64,000 bases of DNA. Source: Quillaja saponaria. Taxonomy: Eukaryota; Streptophyta; Magnoliopsida; Fabales; Quillajaceae. Both the position numbers and the translations under genes were made by a program. The stretch spans positions 7,688,001 through 7,752,000 of the forward strand of contig CM055607.1 in the NCBI GenBank assembly GCA_029379385.1, given 5' to 3'. A model generated the notes under the pieces. That model was given only the letters and a program-made list of their open reading frames with translations. It did no database searches and had not been told where the DNA came from. Below, one piece after another: positions 36,233 to 50,500 of this stretch (the stretch's first letter is position 1; every line of letters begins with the position of its first letter).

Positions 36233-39200
36233 ATGTCGTTGCCTTCGACTTTTCGATTTGCTACGAATTACTTCTTGGGCTCCCGTACCTTACTGGTTCC
36301 GTCGGCTCCTTCTAATCCTTTTGTAGTTTCACGGGCTTCAAAAGCGTCTCATTCATCTTCATCTTCCGACTCTATCCATCAGTCAAAGCCCAAGTATATT
36401 CTAAGAGCAGCTTCTGAAGGCGGGTTAACTTTCTTTCTATTTTACTTGAAAATTACAGCTTCAGTTTTATTCTTAAAGACACTTCAGACATGGGTCTTTG
36501 TTTGTTTGAGTGTCAAATGCTATTAGACTTACATATGTTATATTTTTGCATTTTTATTTTTGTAAATTTTGTTGATAACGGTATTGGGTTGTGATAGATT
36601 TACGTGTTTGTGCAAGTTCCTCAGGATGCGCTTTATTTTTTTTCATATAATTCTGTTGATATACTCTGTCAAGTGGAAAAACTTAAAGTTAAGCAATTAC
36701 TGTAGTCAGCCATAATGAACCTTACCATTTTAGGAAGAGAAATGACATTTGGATAATGCAAACAATGTAGAAGTCCTGAATCAGTATGCAATTTGCTGGT
36801 TTAAAAAATATGCTATTTTTCAGTTAAGTTATTTTTATATAATGATAATTTTATAGAGGTAGATTTATCTTTTTTCCTCCAAGATGCTGGAGGAAGCTTT
36901 CTGTATATTTTGTTATGTGGTTAAGGTATGCAGGGGATTCTTAAACTACTAATTACTATGTTCACACATATAGTGTCACCTACTTACTTTTTATTATGTA
37001 TAATCTGCCATCTTACAGGAGTTCCTAGTGAGTTGGTTGAAGATTCAAAGTTTGTTCCTTTGAATGCAGAGGATCCCACATATGGTCCACCTGTAAGTTC
37101 TGGTTAGTTCAACGCCAGTTGTAAAAGATGTATCCAGTCACCTTGAGTGCTACTTTTGTCCCTTCTGTTTTGTAACAATATGCATCAGTTTGAAGAAGTA
37201 AATATGAGGTTTAAACTCTGGATCTGAAGTCTCATCTTATTTTGAATTGTTATGAAAATGTTCTGACCAGAAAGCTTGAAATTTCCATTCAGCTAAGAAT
37301 TCAAAACTTAAAAGAGATTGCTTTCATCATATGGGACCTCTATATCTTACCGCAGACCGAACCTACTTATAGGAGAAGTTGACAACAATTTCCTGAAAAT
37401 AAAAAATAATTTATGTTCTTAGTGTTTATTAATGGCTAAAACTTTTTATTTCTGTATGAATACCAATGTAGTTGACAACACAAGATTGTTTCCCATTGCA
37501 GGCTTTATTGTTGTTAGGTTTCGAAGCAGATGAACATTTCAAGGTAATATTTCCACGTACAAAGATCTGATACCCGTGAATCTTTCTTTCTTGGTTTGTT
37601 TTGGGAGGTTTGCTGGTTGTTTAGAGTTCATAGTAAAGAGATCACTGATTATGAGATATCAATGATAGTATATTACATTAGATCCGTTTGATATCACCAA
37701 TTGTTTATTCTACTCATCTTCTTTGTGCAGATACAACAGCTTTTGAAAGAGTTGGATGGTGAATTCCTGAAGGTAAAATCTTATGCCTTTTTAATGCGCG
37801 AAGTTGGCCATGCAGGCTGTAGCTAGTAACTTGATGAACGAGCTGAAAATGGTCTCCATGGGGGACTTGGGTTCCATGGGGCAGTAATAATATTTCAGAA
37901 GCATGCTTCCCACTTATCACCCAGAAGGCAAATAACTGTTCTTTCAAATTACAGTGTGGCCATTAAGAGGAGAGAACTAAAAGAAGGGGGTGGGGGTGGG
38001 TAATTTCTGTTTGGTTTGATATTTTTTTTGCACCAAGTTATGTGTCAAAATCCCTATCTTGTTTCCATCATTTCATCTTCGTAAAGCTAGAACACATCAA
38101 GTGTCATCATGGTTCCTGTTGCTGGTGGTGGTACATCATACATGTAGATCTTTGCTATCTTTGGCTAGTTTTCATGATGAATATATCCTGTACTGTAGGT
38201 TATCTATTGTACCGAAGACATGATTACTCGTTCTCTTTGGGAAGTAATGCATACAAGCCAACCCGATTTGGAGGCAGTGAAGGTTTAACTCTTGAAGCGC
38301 CTGTAGATGTATTCTTTATCATCTCAAGATTATGTTCTGCTCTTCACATCTGTTCATTAATAACTTCTCAAGCAAATATAAAAAATATATATAAAAAAAA
38401 ATCTATAGTAACTAAAGGGAAATTAACTATTTTTCATTTTGGAAGACTTGGGTGTAGCTATGAGATTCTCCATTGTGATTTTAGCAGAGCATTTGATAGG
38501 GAACGGGAGGTACAGTTAAAGGGCTAATATACTATGGATAATTGATCATGTTTTTGCTTGTTTAAGATCTAAATTCTAACTCATATTTGAATGGCCTCGT
38601 GACTTTGTCTTTCATGCTATGCAGATCGCCAAATCACTGCCTCGGATATGCTTCTTATCTGGTTTAAGTGGAGAGGAAATGATCATGTTCATAGATTCTT
38701 TTCCTGAAACTGGTAATGAAACATGGCACTGTCCAAGTTTGAAAATCAGTTTGAGTTTCCACATGCTATAGTTTCAAAACTTCAATATATAGTCATCATC
38801 TATTTCTTGATATAATAGCTTTATAAAAGAACAAGATTCAAAATGAGATTACTCTTGCTTACGTTATGATCATACAAGTTGGAATAAGAAAACAAATTCC
38901 ATCACAGTAATATGTTTTGATGGTATTCATGTTGCTCTTGGAGCCTTATAGCATATACATCTAACTTCGGTAAGTACCAGAAGCTGGGCTCTTTTCTACT
39001 TTCAAGAAGAAAAAATAGTTACTCCTGGTTCAGTAGCCACATGCTAATACTGAAGCCTTATTACAGGACTTAAACCAGCTGTGTTTGCAGCTCTTGTTCC
39101 CAATAGTGCTGATAAACCACTGCAGGAATTAATGGAAGAGATTATGGGGGACCATGAGATGCTGGTAGGTGTTTACTTGCTCTGTTTATATGGATATTTG

Positions 39201-39270
39201 TTATTTTCTATGACAGTATGATGACAAATCAATTGCCATGCAGACCGCTAAGCAACCCAACACAACATAA
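36233..39270 (+). CDS. Small putative plastid protein of unknown function (DUF3783-like)
   Basis: Eight small exons: 36233-36419, 37019-37092, 37502-37543, 37731-37772, 38199-38282, 38625-38712, 39067-39164, 39244-39270; 642 nt, 213 residues, all in phase. The first 60 residues are Ser/Ala/Arg-rich with almost no acidic residues, as in a chloroplast transit peptide. The mature part contains ALLLLGFEADEHFKIQQLLK, VIYCTEDMITRSLWE, RICFLSGLSGEEMIMFIDSF and KPAVFAALVPNSADKPLQEL. The GF...I..LLKEL and FLSG....E...F motifs suggest the DUF3783 family, a tentative assignment from memory. The function is unknown. Exons 3 and 4 are each only 42 nt. The only phase-preserving splice for intron 1 uses a GC donor (GAAG/GCGGGT at 36420). 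Confidence 0.75.
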
Positions 39271-40494
39271 GCATCAAGAAGTCAGTTGTCTTGAGATTTA
39301 AAATATACATCTTCTATCGTTATGAGTTTACGGTTTGTTTTGCTTAATATAATCTAATTTTCATTTAGACCAACTTCATTTTCACTTAACCTGATAAAAA
39401 GGCATGTAATGTACAATTCAGTCTATATACATTCATACCAAGCAACTTTTCTGATCTTGGTACAGGAGCAGAGCAAAGCATCAGAGGCTTTAGTCTAGCT
39501 AGCAAATGGCAAAGTAAGCAAAGGCACACTTAGTTCTCAGCAGTCACATAGACTCGTGAGGATTGTATCATGATAATGATGTGGCAAATCTGTCCTGCAT
39601 AGACAATAGATTCATGATGCAGGATAGATTTACACGAGTGCAGAAGTGTTTAAAATTTACTCATTTAATATCAATGGAGCTATTTCAGTTTGAAAAATGC
39701 CCTCTGGTCCTGTGACACTATTTTTGGCCCATAAAGTGTGCGGAAGTCACTGGTTTTGGTGGGAATGTTAGTATTAGGAGCCTGAAGCAGAGGAATAACA
39801 GTAGAAGATATCTTCTTCCTCATTGTCGTTATGGTTCTTTTTCTTCACCGTCTCTCTCTGATGTCGTCCAATTAGTGCGTGAGGATGCCTGGCTGCATCT
39901 ATACTTCTCAGTATAATATGTATATCCCCAAACTCTTTCTCCCAAAGTTCACAGGGTTGTTCCCCCTCTATCTTCAGCTAAAGAGTTAATTCAAATGACG
40001 AAGCCAAATTAAATTAATTCCAAACATTTGAATAATGCCCATTAATAAGCAACTCTAACATAATACTTCAACTTGAATAATATGGATATCAATTTTTACT
40101 TGATCAAAAATGTTCTGTCCAATAATTTACATACAAGAATCAAATTCAAGACCTGTGAACACTGAGAAATGAGTACAATTGGATTAAATTAGAGCAACTA
40201 ACAGTTTCTGCCATAAAGAAAGGCCCCTGACTACAATATACAATTGCCACAGGACTGCACAAACAAATACGTGGTACACAATAATTGCAAGTACATGACT
40301 GGCTAGCTGCTAATTTGATGTCTACAACAATAGTCGCCGCAACTTCAAAGGAGAATAGCTCTACTCAATGTTAATTGTACAGAGCCGTATTAATATGCAA
40401 TTGCACTGTAGCACCAACTCTCCACTGGAATAATATCTTCAAAATGCGACAATGCAAATGCAAATGAATTTTATATATTCTCCCATTTTTCTTT
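39271..40494. other. Intergenic between converging genes
   Basis: Spacer holding the 3' UTRs of the small plastid protein gene (plus) and of MOR1 (minus). I see no gene or repeat. Confidence 0.5.
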
Positions 40495-43400
40495 CTACAT
40501 ATGTTCAATTGAGCCAACTTTCAGTCTCTCCATCCGGGCCTGGAGGCCAAACAGTGCTTTCTCATCCATGGGAAGAACCCCAGTTTCCACATTATTCTCT
40601 GTACCTGCACGACCTGATGCATGCGGAATTTGACTATGAACTCCAAGATTTAAGTTGTCGTTCATGCTCATTAATGGCCTGACACCAGAATCTGCGTTCC
40701 CAGCAGCTGCTGCTAATTGCATGCTCTTCCTCCTTTCTCTGATTGCGTCTAATGTCCCACTGGTAACTGCAGGTTAAAATATAAGTTCTTGGAATACAGC
40801 TTTTCCAAAATCTGATAATAGAACACAAAAGGCATACTCCTACTAGCATACCTCCAGTCAGATATCTCTCATTTCTTTGGCCACCATATGCATTGTCCGA
40901 GGTTATAGCTCTGGAAGTAATGACATTAATGGCCCTGTTCTCTTCGTTATATGAAGGGGGTAAACTGAAGTTTGTTGGTTCACTTTTCATATTTAACTTT
41001 GCATCATTAAATGCATTTGCACGTACAGGAGAGAGAGGTGCAAATTCAGGGGAGGAAACAGTTAAGGAAGCTGGTGGAGGAGTAGACAATGGTAAACTTG
41101 AAGGTGTTCTTCCAGCTATAGCATTCTTCTCCATCTGCAGAAAAACAAATGTCAAATAAAGGATTGTCTGAAGAAATGATTACATTAATTTCCTTTTTCC
41201 ATTTCTTTAGATACTGGCGCAGAAGATAAATACAATACCTGGGCTAGACCATATCTAATGTAAGTGCAAAATGCCTCACTAGCATTTTGAAGCTGAGCAA
41301 ATATATCAACCTGACATAAATATCCAGAAACACTTCAATCAGACAAATCAACAGATGAGTTTAACCTGAAAAAGCAGAGTGACTACATACTATCAAGGTA
41401 ATAAAAAAAGTAGCAACTATAGATGTAAATGCAATTAAAAAAAATAAAATGAATTACTAACCTTTGGGTATAACTGGGTGATTAGATATAGTTCATAAAG
41501 ACCAATTGAGCATGTCTGTTTGTCACCAATTTTCTTGAATATGGCAGCTAGCTCTTGCTGAGATTTATTGAAGGAAAAATGAAAGGTAGAAAAGGAAATA
41601 GAGTGCAAAAGGTATGTACAAAAAAAAAATCATAATTGAGGAAACAAGAAAAAAATAGAAAGCCAAGAAAATGCATCAATGAATACCTAAACATTACATG
41701 ACAGACTCAAGGCATCCATTGATGCTTTTTCTGAGTAAAGATATGTCAAAACACACAAAAGCAGCTAACTTTTGTACATCAGAGAATACAAAAAAAAAGA
41801 AAAAGAAAAACGAAAAATAAGTCATTTACTAAAAGTAACATAATAGTACCTTCAACTGGGCACCACTGGAATGTGTTCCAGGTGCAGAATTGTTGGCTGC
41901 TGAATCACTCCAATGGGTTTGGCCAGCAGGCCCTGATGATGTAAGCATTCTTGCCGCAGCTAAAGTCTGCAAAACAAAGATAACAATGAACAAAGAGTGA
42001 CTTTATAACCTAAAGGTTCTGAAGATAAATTTATTATACAGTTAATACCTCAAGATTAAGATCAATGTAGGCAAGGATGATTGGTTGAGGTTTCATATCA
42101 ATAGGAACCATAGAGAGATGACCCTTTATTGCAGCTCCACGAAGCTTCACCAGCTCATGTAGAGCAGTTTTCACCATACGCAATGGTTTGTCGTCAGCAC
42201 CAGCTCTGTGTAGATTTTTATATCCAAAATTGGAGAGGAAAGAGAAGACAAGAAAATCAGATGATGGCATACACCAAATTAAAAGCAGTAATACAAATCA
42301 ATCCCTTACCTTCTTCCCCCCCCACCCCCACCCCCACAAAAAAAACAAAACAAAACAAAGTGGCTAGATATCCAAACAAAATCATTTACCTTCTCCTGAT
42401 TTCTTCCATCCCCAAGTCTTGCAGGTATAGATGGATGCTTTGAAGGATGCGATCAAGATCAACATCATATACGGTACTCTGAAGAACCTGCAACGAAGGG
42501 ATATTGAACACGGTTCTATCAACATTAGAACCAAAAAGAGAATAAATTGGAAAAAAATTGGAAGGTCAAGGCCACTAAAATTGGAAAAAATTTATCCTTT
42601 TAAATTCTTAAATTCAAAGAATAAAAATTAGAAATTATACTCATTTAGCTCTTTCAAACTTCTAATTTGACATATTTGTTACTGACTATTAAGAGTCCTC
42701 TCCCATTAAGAGAAATGAGCTCGGTAATAATTTCCTCTGCCAAATTCAGATTTTTATGACTTAATGCCTGTTGTTCATCAATGAATAAGTTATAATATTG
42801 CAGCGTAAAACAATACTACTGTTCTTCTTTGAGGTCTTTTTTGGAGATTTTTTCTTTACTTTTCGGGGTCATTTAATGAAACCTATGAAATACTTAGAAG
42901 CTGAAAGGTATCAATAGCTTGGCTGGACATTTTATCCACAGCCATCATAAACTTTTCGTTGCTAGTATGATCAGCAGTATCCAACATGATTTATAAAATG
43001 GCAAAGCACTAGCAACAACATTTTATCCACAGCCATCATAACCATGTCCATTACAATGCATACATTATTTAGTACTAAAACTAAGCATAAATAAAAAAGG
43101 AACAACCCTAATAAAGATATTCAGACTTGTAAAATGTACCAAAATTAGAAATTACCTTGGTGAGTTTGATAAGGCATTTCACAACTAGATCAGTGAACTT
43201 CTGATTTCTGGCAGCAAAGGATTCATTTGATGCAGGCGAAGGCCATCTTGAAGGATCCAATGGGTGTAAAAGTTTGATCAGTACAACAAAGGACGAGGTT
43301 CGATCTGCATTGTCCTGTATGTATGGAACTATTATTTAAGTCTAACGGCAAAATATTGCAGTTTCAGGAAGGAGGAGAGAGGTGATGAGTAATAAAAATA

Positions 43401-44510
43401 AAATAATATTAACAAATAAAAAGAAAGAGAATTCCAACCAGAATCTTAAGCATCAGCACGTTTAATGCTTTCAACAATTGGCTTCCATCATCCATACGAG
43501 GAACCCTTTCATCCAAAAGCCACAGCAAAAGTTCAGTAATGAGACTGTCAAGATTACTCTCTTTGACTGAATGGGCCAGTCTTTTATTTTGGAAAGTCTG
43601 CAGCAATAAAAAAACATATACAAGATTAGCATATAAAATACAAATCAGGTATTATTAGCACAAATTGAAATCATATACTGTTTTGTAATTTACCTGCATG
43701 AGAGTGTTGAGGACATATTTACAAGACCTTGATGACACTCCAGTCAAACTGAAGTCAAAAGTTTTTGCAACCTATTAAAAAAATGAAAAAAAAATGTGTT
43801 AATGGTTAAATATGCAAAAGAAAGGAAAAAAGAGGAGATAAACAAAGAAGGGAGAACAGGATTAGAATGTAGTTTTACCTTACTCGCCAAGCATGAAACA
43901 AGTCTATCAGCATCCTTCACCAGTTCGTCCATTGCACTGCCTTCCGGATCACTAGTGGACTGAGCCAGCTCATGACAAACAACTTTCATTCCTTCCACAG
44001 ACTGCAACACAAATATATTTTGGATCTCAGAATAACCTTATCTGGATGTGCACATGTGTAGAAACAGTGAGAGGTGCAGATCAACATAGAAAGGCAAAGG
44101 CATCACACTGGCAGAACTGGAGAAGTGTATCAATAAAACCAGAATCAACCAGTACAATTGCTAGACGTAAGCCTAATTAGATGCAGGAAAATAAATCAAT
44201 TCCTAACCAAATCTCAAGACAGATGGTTAACAGCCACCTAGGCAGAGAAACCAAGACCAGCCTAGAAAGTAACTGATTGATCATATTTCTGCAGGACCTT
44301 ACTGACTGAAGCAGCTTGACTTGATTATAGCATCCCAAGGAAGTTCAACAAATCAGTAAGGCTTCTTTTCCTTCTGAAAAGTATTTTAGTCAATCCAAAA
44401 GGAGAAAGGGAAAAAAAAAACGAAACAACCTGGGAATTGGCTTGTTCAGCCTACCTAAAGATTACCATCATAATAACATAGTAAATTCTAGCCATCCCAA
44501 CCCCTCCCCA

Positions 44511-44544
<34 letters not shown>

Positions 44545-47500
44545 TGATTCAGAAATAAAAAAGAAAAAAATAGAGAGATAACAATTCACATGCCCCAAAC
44601 TACGATGTTTGAGCTAAAACTCCAAAATGAAACAAAAGTGAAGATTTTCAATCAGCAAATGTGTGAACCAATTCAAAAGGAAAGTTTAGGTTCCTATAAA
44701 TTTAATCTATCCCTGCTATAAACAGAATGATTTACTTGAAGCTGCACACTATAATAGGGTCAAATTATAAATCCCAGATCAATGTTACCCAGATTCCAAA
44801 CCATCTCGGTATACAACAACAGCAATATGGACGGAATATGGCACTTGGAACGAAATTTGGTAAGACGGGGGTTAGGCTTTCTTGGATCTGCACGCCAAAA
44901 CTAACTATGCTGAACCAAAATTAAGTTGGCAGTAAGAATCATGAATTATTGTATATCTTAGCAAAGTGTTCACTACAGGGCTTGTAGGGAAAGCTGACTG
45001 TCAATCTAGGCCTGTACACTTTCAAGTGGTTATATTTAATTATTATATGCTGTATCCAGATAAAAGAAACTAAAGAATACTAAAAACTATATTTACCAGA
45101 GTACTCAACATAAGCAAAAAAAGGTACTTATTTGAGAAAATGAATTTTTATTTGGGTAAATAATATAAATATTGAAATACTCAAAAGTAAAATTTAAAAA
45201 ATTACTCGATAAGATTCTTTTTCAGAAACAAAATTGAGAAAAAGATCAGAAGTTTAAAAGAATGACAATGCAAAAAGAAATCTTTCTAGTCAGAGATAAG
45301 CCTCCTTCAAATTGGCCAACAATACCTATCAAATAGAATTTCACAATGAAGCCAAATGGCATAACAAGCAAAACAACCCATGAAACACACTTAAATTATA
45401 AATAGCAAACAGAGGAGGAAAAAACAAGGAACTAAAATTTTAGTCACTCCATCCTCAGCTTGTACATAGGGCTTACTGCCAACGGCATCCCAGTAACTGG
45501 GAAACAGAAGGGCAACCAGCAATAAATGAGAAGATGGCTTAAGAAGATGCAAAAGAAATTTCCCACTTGTACCTCTTCCACAACTTATTTAACCATAATG
45601 GAGGAATTTTAAACTTCAACCATTCAACATGCTAAGGTGTGATTCCTATGATAATAAGCAATCCACATACAATATATGACTTAACAGGCCTGGCCACTTA
45701 ATATAAGGCACGGAGAGTTCATGTGGAGATATAAAGATCATGCACCTGTTCAGGAGAACCGAAAGAGATGATGTCCAGTGCTTCATTCCAGTCTGTGGGG
45801 CCACTTGCACTTGTCAGAGCATGGGGTAATAGTGGGGTCTCCATGTGAAACTCGGATTGATAGTAATTTTTCCTGAAGAATATAATGATATCATTAGCAG
45901 GACAACTAGAAGCAACAAAAATTACATCAATATGGAAACAATCTCTACCAATTAAAGTGGAAGCAATAATTTTCAAATTACTTTAAAAAAAAAATTATCG
46001 CACCTCAATATTGGACCTGAAACAGATCTTGAAGCTTCCCCACTTTGCTCGGCAACTTCAGATCTGACAATTAAGGGGAAAACATGTCGAACTTAACCAA
46101 TTTACACCAAAGAATTATAAAGAAAATTATTATCTTTTGATTGGTAAGTCAAACACATGAGCCAGTTGCCACTGGCTTGCTTAAATATATCACTTGTTTG
46201 TTTATTATGAGTCCTTATGTTTTATTCTTGTCTTCCCTTTTAGTTCGGAGTAAAAATACTAATAAGAACCAACAAGCTGCAACAAAAGTAGGCAGTAAGT
46301 TGACAGAGAGTGACATCAAATCATTAAGAAAAAGAGAGAAATAAAATATGACACCAAAATACTTTCTAAAGTGTCCAGCAAAAGCAAGAACTTGAGGCAC
46401 TAAAGCTGGGCAGTATAGAACTCCAGCTAAATAAACATTGCAGGAAGCTCCTGTTTAATTTCGTATAGCATTCCTCACCATGCACTAATCCAAAGCGTTT
46501 GGCTTCTTGATTATTATGTTGAAAATATAGGCTCATTATGGTAGAAAGAATAAGAGAGTTATGATTAATAAGATTTTAGCAATTTACACCTATCGATGAT
46601 GTGGGCAACTATTTTTTGTTATTAATAATGCTTTTATGTTAAAGAAACGTCATCTTTCGTACACAATGCAAGTACAGACATCTACAAAAGACTAATAGAG
46701 TAGAAAAAAAAAAATGAATAGACATCCATTGTAAATCACATAAGTAAAAATGTTCTGTTTAGCTTCTCTAGTGACCCATCCCCGCTATTGAAGATGCAAT
46801 TGTTTCTCTTAAGCCAAATCACCCACTTCAAACAAAGAGGAGCTGCCTATCATGCTAGCCTATTACAGCTTCCTCTCCTCATGTGCCATCTAAACATGAG
46901 ATCCATAACTGTGTCTGGCAACACCCAAACTACCAAAAAGCTCAAACACCAACTCCGGGTTCTAGCCACCGAATTGTGAATAAACAAGTGATCCATAGTT
47001 TCACTATTGTTTTTGGACAAACAACACCAACAAGATGCAAACACACCTTTTCATCAAATTGCCCAATGTTAAATTCGATTTAAGGAGGTTGTCCAAAAAA
47101 TTAAATGTGACCTTAAATGGCACCCCAGCATACCCAAGGAACAAAGTTTCATTTCGAGGGACCGTTTCGACAAGCCCAGAAACGGAAACGATTCGGGAAA
47201 CAGTATGGAAACGGCATGGAAACGCTAATTTTTTAGGAAACACATGAAAACATATAATAAAACACATATTATAGTAATTGGAAGTACCTAACATGAATAA
47301 TTTAGTACATAGAGTACTAATAAATACATATCAAATTAAAAATCATAACACAAACATAGTAATTCAAGAAAAATATTAAATTACAATCACATCCAACCAG
47401 CTGTGGAGTGTCTAGCAGGTGCATATCCAGAATATTGAAATTGTCTAAGAGGAAATTGATAATATTGTTCAACATAGCTACAATACTGATCATAACTCAT

Positions 47501-50500
47501 GTGATGACAGAAATATGTCTCATGTTCCCTCACATATTTCTGAAAATCTTCAATATTGTATCCAAAATTCTGAGTTTGTGTAGCAAAATGACCAAAGTGA
47601 GAAGATGATGATTGTGTATCATATCCAGAAGATGCATCATAGCCAGAATTAGAGGATAATGAACCATAATTGAAATTAGAAGCATCATATCTAGATGGTT
47701 GAGACCCATATCCATAGCTAGAACTATAAGTTGAAGAATCATCTTTATGCATGTTAGTTCCACCCAAATGAAATGAGGAAAAGTCTGAAGTCAAACTTTC
47801 AGCATCTACCATCACTGTATCTCCATCATCTTGCATTTGACTTTCATTATTTCTTTTTTTCCTTCGACCATAATGCTTTTCATTTTCACGTAATGGTCGA
47901 TACCCATGATCAGTATCTTGAGTACAATAATTAAATCGTTGCTCTTCAGTAAAGAATACTGCACCTGAACTTTGACCTCTGTTGCATTGTCCTCCATCTC
48001 CTTCATTATTACCTCCATCTCCACTATCACCACTATTATCACTACCACTTTTATCATCATCATCATCTTCTTCTTCTTCTTCAGTATTAACAGATATATA
48101 CCTGGAACGATGTTGAGATCCTCTCATTAAATTTTCAAATTCTTCATCATCAGCTATTTGGGTTCTTCTTGTTTGCGTTCCCATACCATGTGTTTGTGAT
48201 TGATCTTGTGTGTCTGACCAACGATTAGCAAAAGTAGCTAAATAAGCATTTGGCCTAGTTGGTTGGCCATGACCATCAAATTCATCCAATAATATATCTC
48301 CAGGATCATCTAACCATTCAGAAAGACCTTCATTATCTTCAAACACAGTGGTTAAATCTATTGTTTTGAAATCAACATTTTCCCTACTTTTCTCTTTCAT
48401 AATATGCTTCAATTTCAACCTCATGTTGTATTGTGCATAAACAAGCCTCTCTAGTTTTTCATAGTTAAGTCGGTTACGTACTTTTGTGTGAATAAGAGCA
48501 AATGTACTCCAATTTCTTTCACACACACTAGATGAACTTGTCTGTGACAATACTTTTAATGCAATCTTTCTCAAATTTGGAGCATCCGTTCAATACAAAA
48601 ACCACCATTCAGCTGTGAAAAATATATTACTATTATACCATTAACTAAAAAATGTATTAATGAAATAAAGTTATTAAATAAGATCAAGTTACCTGGATCC
48701 GTTTTTTCTCTTCCTTTAACAGCTAGTCGACTTGAAAATCCATGCATGGCCTCTCGAAAAATTTTAACCTATTAACAAATAAATTGTTAATTCTTAATAG
48801 CAACAAGTATAGATAAAATTCAATACTATTGAATATTTCGTATTACCTCTGCTAGTGCATGAGAAGCTATTGTACTGCTTGGTTCGATTCTATTAACCAC
48901 ATCTTTAAGTGCACTTATCAACTCTGGTTGATCCCCAATATTTTCACTATATTGGTATGCAGGATTCAAGTAATATGCTATTTTGTTTTTAAAAAATAAA
49001 AATATAACATAAGTTAGAGATATGTTTAGAATATCAAGAAATAAGCAAAATATACATAACTAGAATATATATTAATTACTTACCTGCTATATGAATACGA
49101 GATATTATCTGCTTCCGACAACGTTCATCAATGACATCAATATACTTTTTACAAGAATTTGGGGCAATTTCTTGTATTTGTTCTTTTGCTTTTATCATTG
49201 CTGCATATACATATGGCATAGTTGTTAATTTCTCCCCATCAACTATTCTCAGTACTTTTGCAATTGGAGCATGTATGCTAACAATTTTTTTAGCTCTTTC
49301 CCAGAACTTAGAATCCATAAGAGTTTGGCGAACTTTCTTCCCAATTGGATCCTTACTAGATGCACTCATTGCCCATTCATCTGAAGTCATCATTCTTTGT
49401 AAGCCATTCTTATGTTGTAGAAGACTTTCAAGAGCAATATAATTTGTGGCAAATCTTGTTTGAGCTGGCCGTATCAATTCACCTGTGCAATGTTGCCTCA
49501 TCAAATGAAGAACTTTTCCATGATTGTAAATGAAATTTGTGCACTTCTTTGCTTGCTCTAGAATAGGTGAAACACTTTTGAATTTTGCAAAGTCGTGTAA
49601 TACCAAATCAAGAGAATGTGCAGCACACGATGTCCAATATAAATGTGGTCTTCTATCCATCAATAACTCTGCAGCCCTTTTGTATGAAGATTGATTATCT
49701 GTGATAATTTGAACTACATATTTTTCACCAATCTCTTGAACAACCTCATCCATCAACTGGAAAAGATAATTAGCATCCTTGTCAATTCCCGTTGTATTTA
49801 CTGATTTGTGAAAAACTGTCTTTCCATCACAATAAATCAAAAAGTTTGTTATTGACAAATGGGTTATAGATGTCCATCCATCACACATTAGAGTCACTCC
49901 ATAAACCTCCCATTTCTTTTTAAATTCATCAATATATTCCTTCAATTCCTCTATCTCATCCTCCAAAATAGAACCACCGATTTCATAAGGAGTAGGCCCT
50001 TCAACTCCAACCCCTGCACGTGCAATTTCATCAATCATACACTGATAATATGGCCCTTGTGCTTTGTTAGGAGCAATATTTTGATAAATAAAGAATTTTC
50101 CAATAGCATGCTTTGCTGACTTTGCCCACTTTTTTGGATTCCACATGTTTTTCAACTTTTGTTGGTAAACATCTTGTTGCCTATATATGCTTGGATCTAT
50201 CTCTTCTCTGCTTGGGCCTTTTTCTCTCCTAGTAAATTTTCCAAAACCTTCTTTCACATTTTGAGTACGACTTAAATTTCGAGTTCGTGTAGGCTCCATC
50301 CTTGGATGTGGAACTTGCCTATATCATTGTTCTGCCATATATATATCATGTATTGATAAATTCGTTGCATATTGAAGATCTCGTCTTTCCTGTATGCTCA
50401 TCTCATCATCTGTGTCATCAATATCTTCTTCTCTAATCCTTGCTCTTCTCATTGTCCCACTCATTAAATTTTCTCTCATCTCAACTCTTATTTCTTTCAT

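Noticed and set aside
38042..38527. 161-codon plus-strand open frame
   Set aside because: Out of frame with the real 84-nt exon (38199-38282) of the small plastid protein; composition is intron-like.
40634..41155. 173-codon minus-strand frame
   Set aside because: It is the MOR1 exon 40852-41134 read through its donor site into intron; the extension is not coding.
44512..44542. Poly-A run as the tail of a SINE or processed pseudogene
   Set aside because: No target duplication and no gene-like or tRNA-like sequence adjoining it.
47530..48066. Methionine/leucine/isoleucine-rich minus-strand frames
   Set aside because: Shadow frames of the low-complexity transposase tail.
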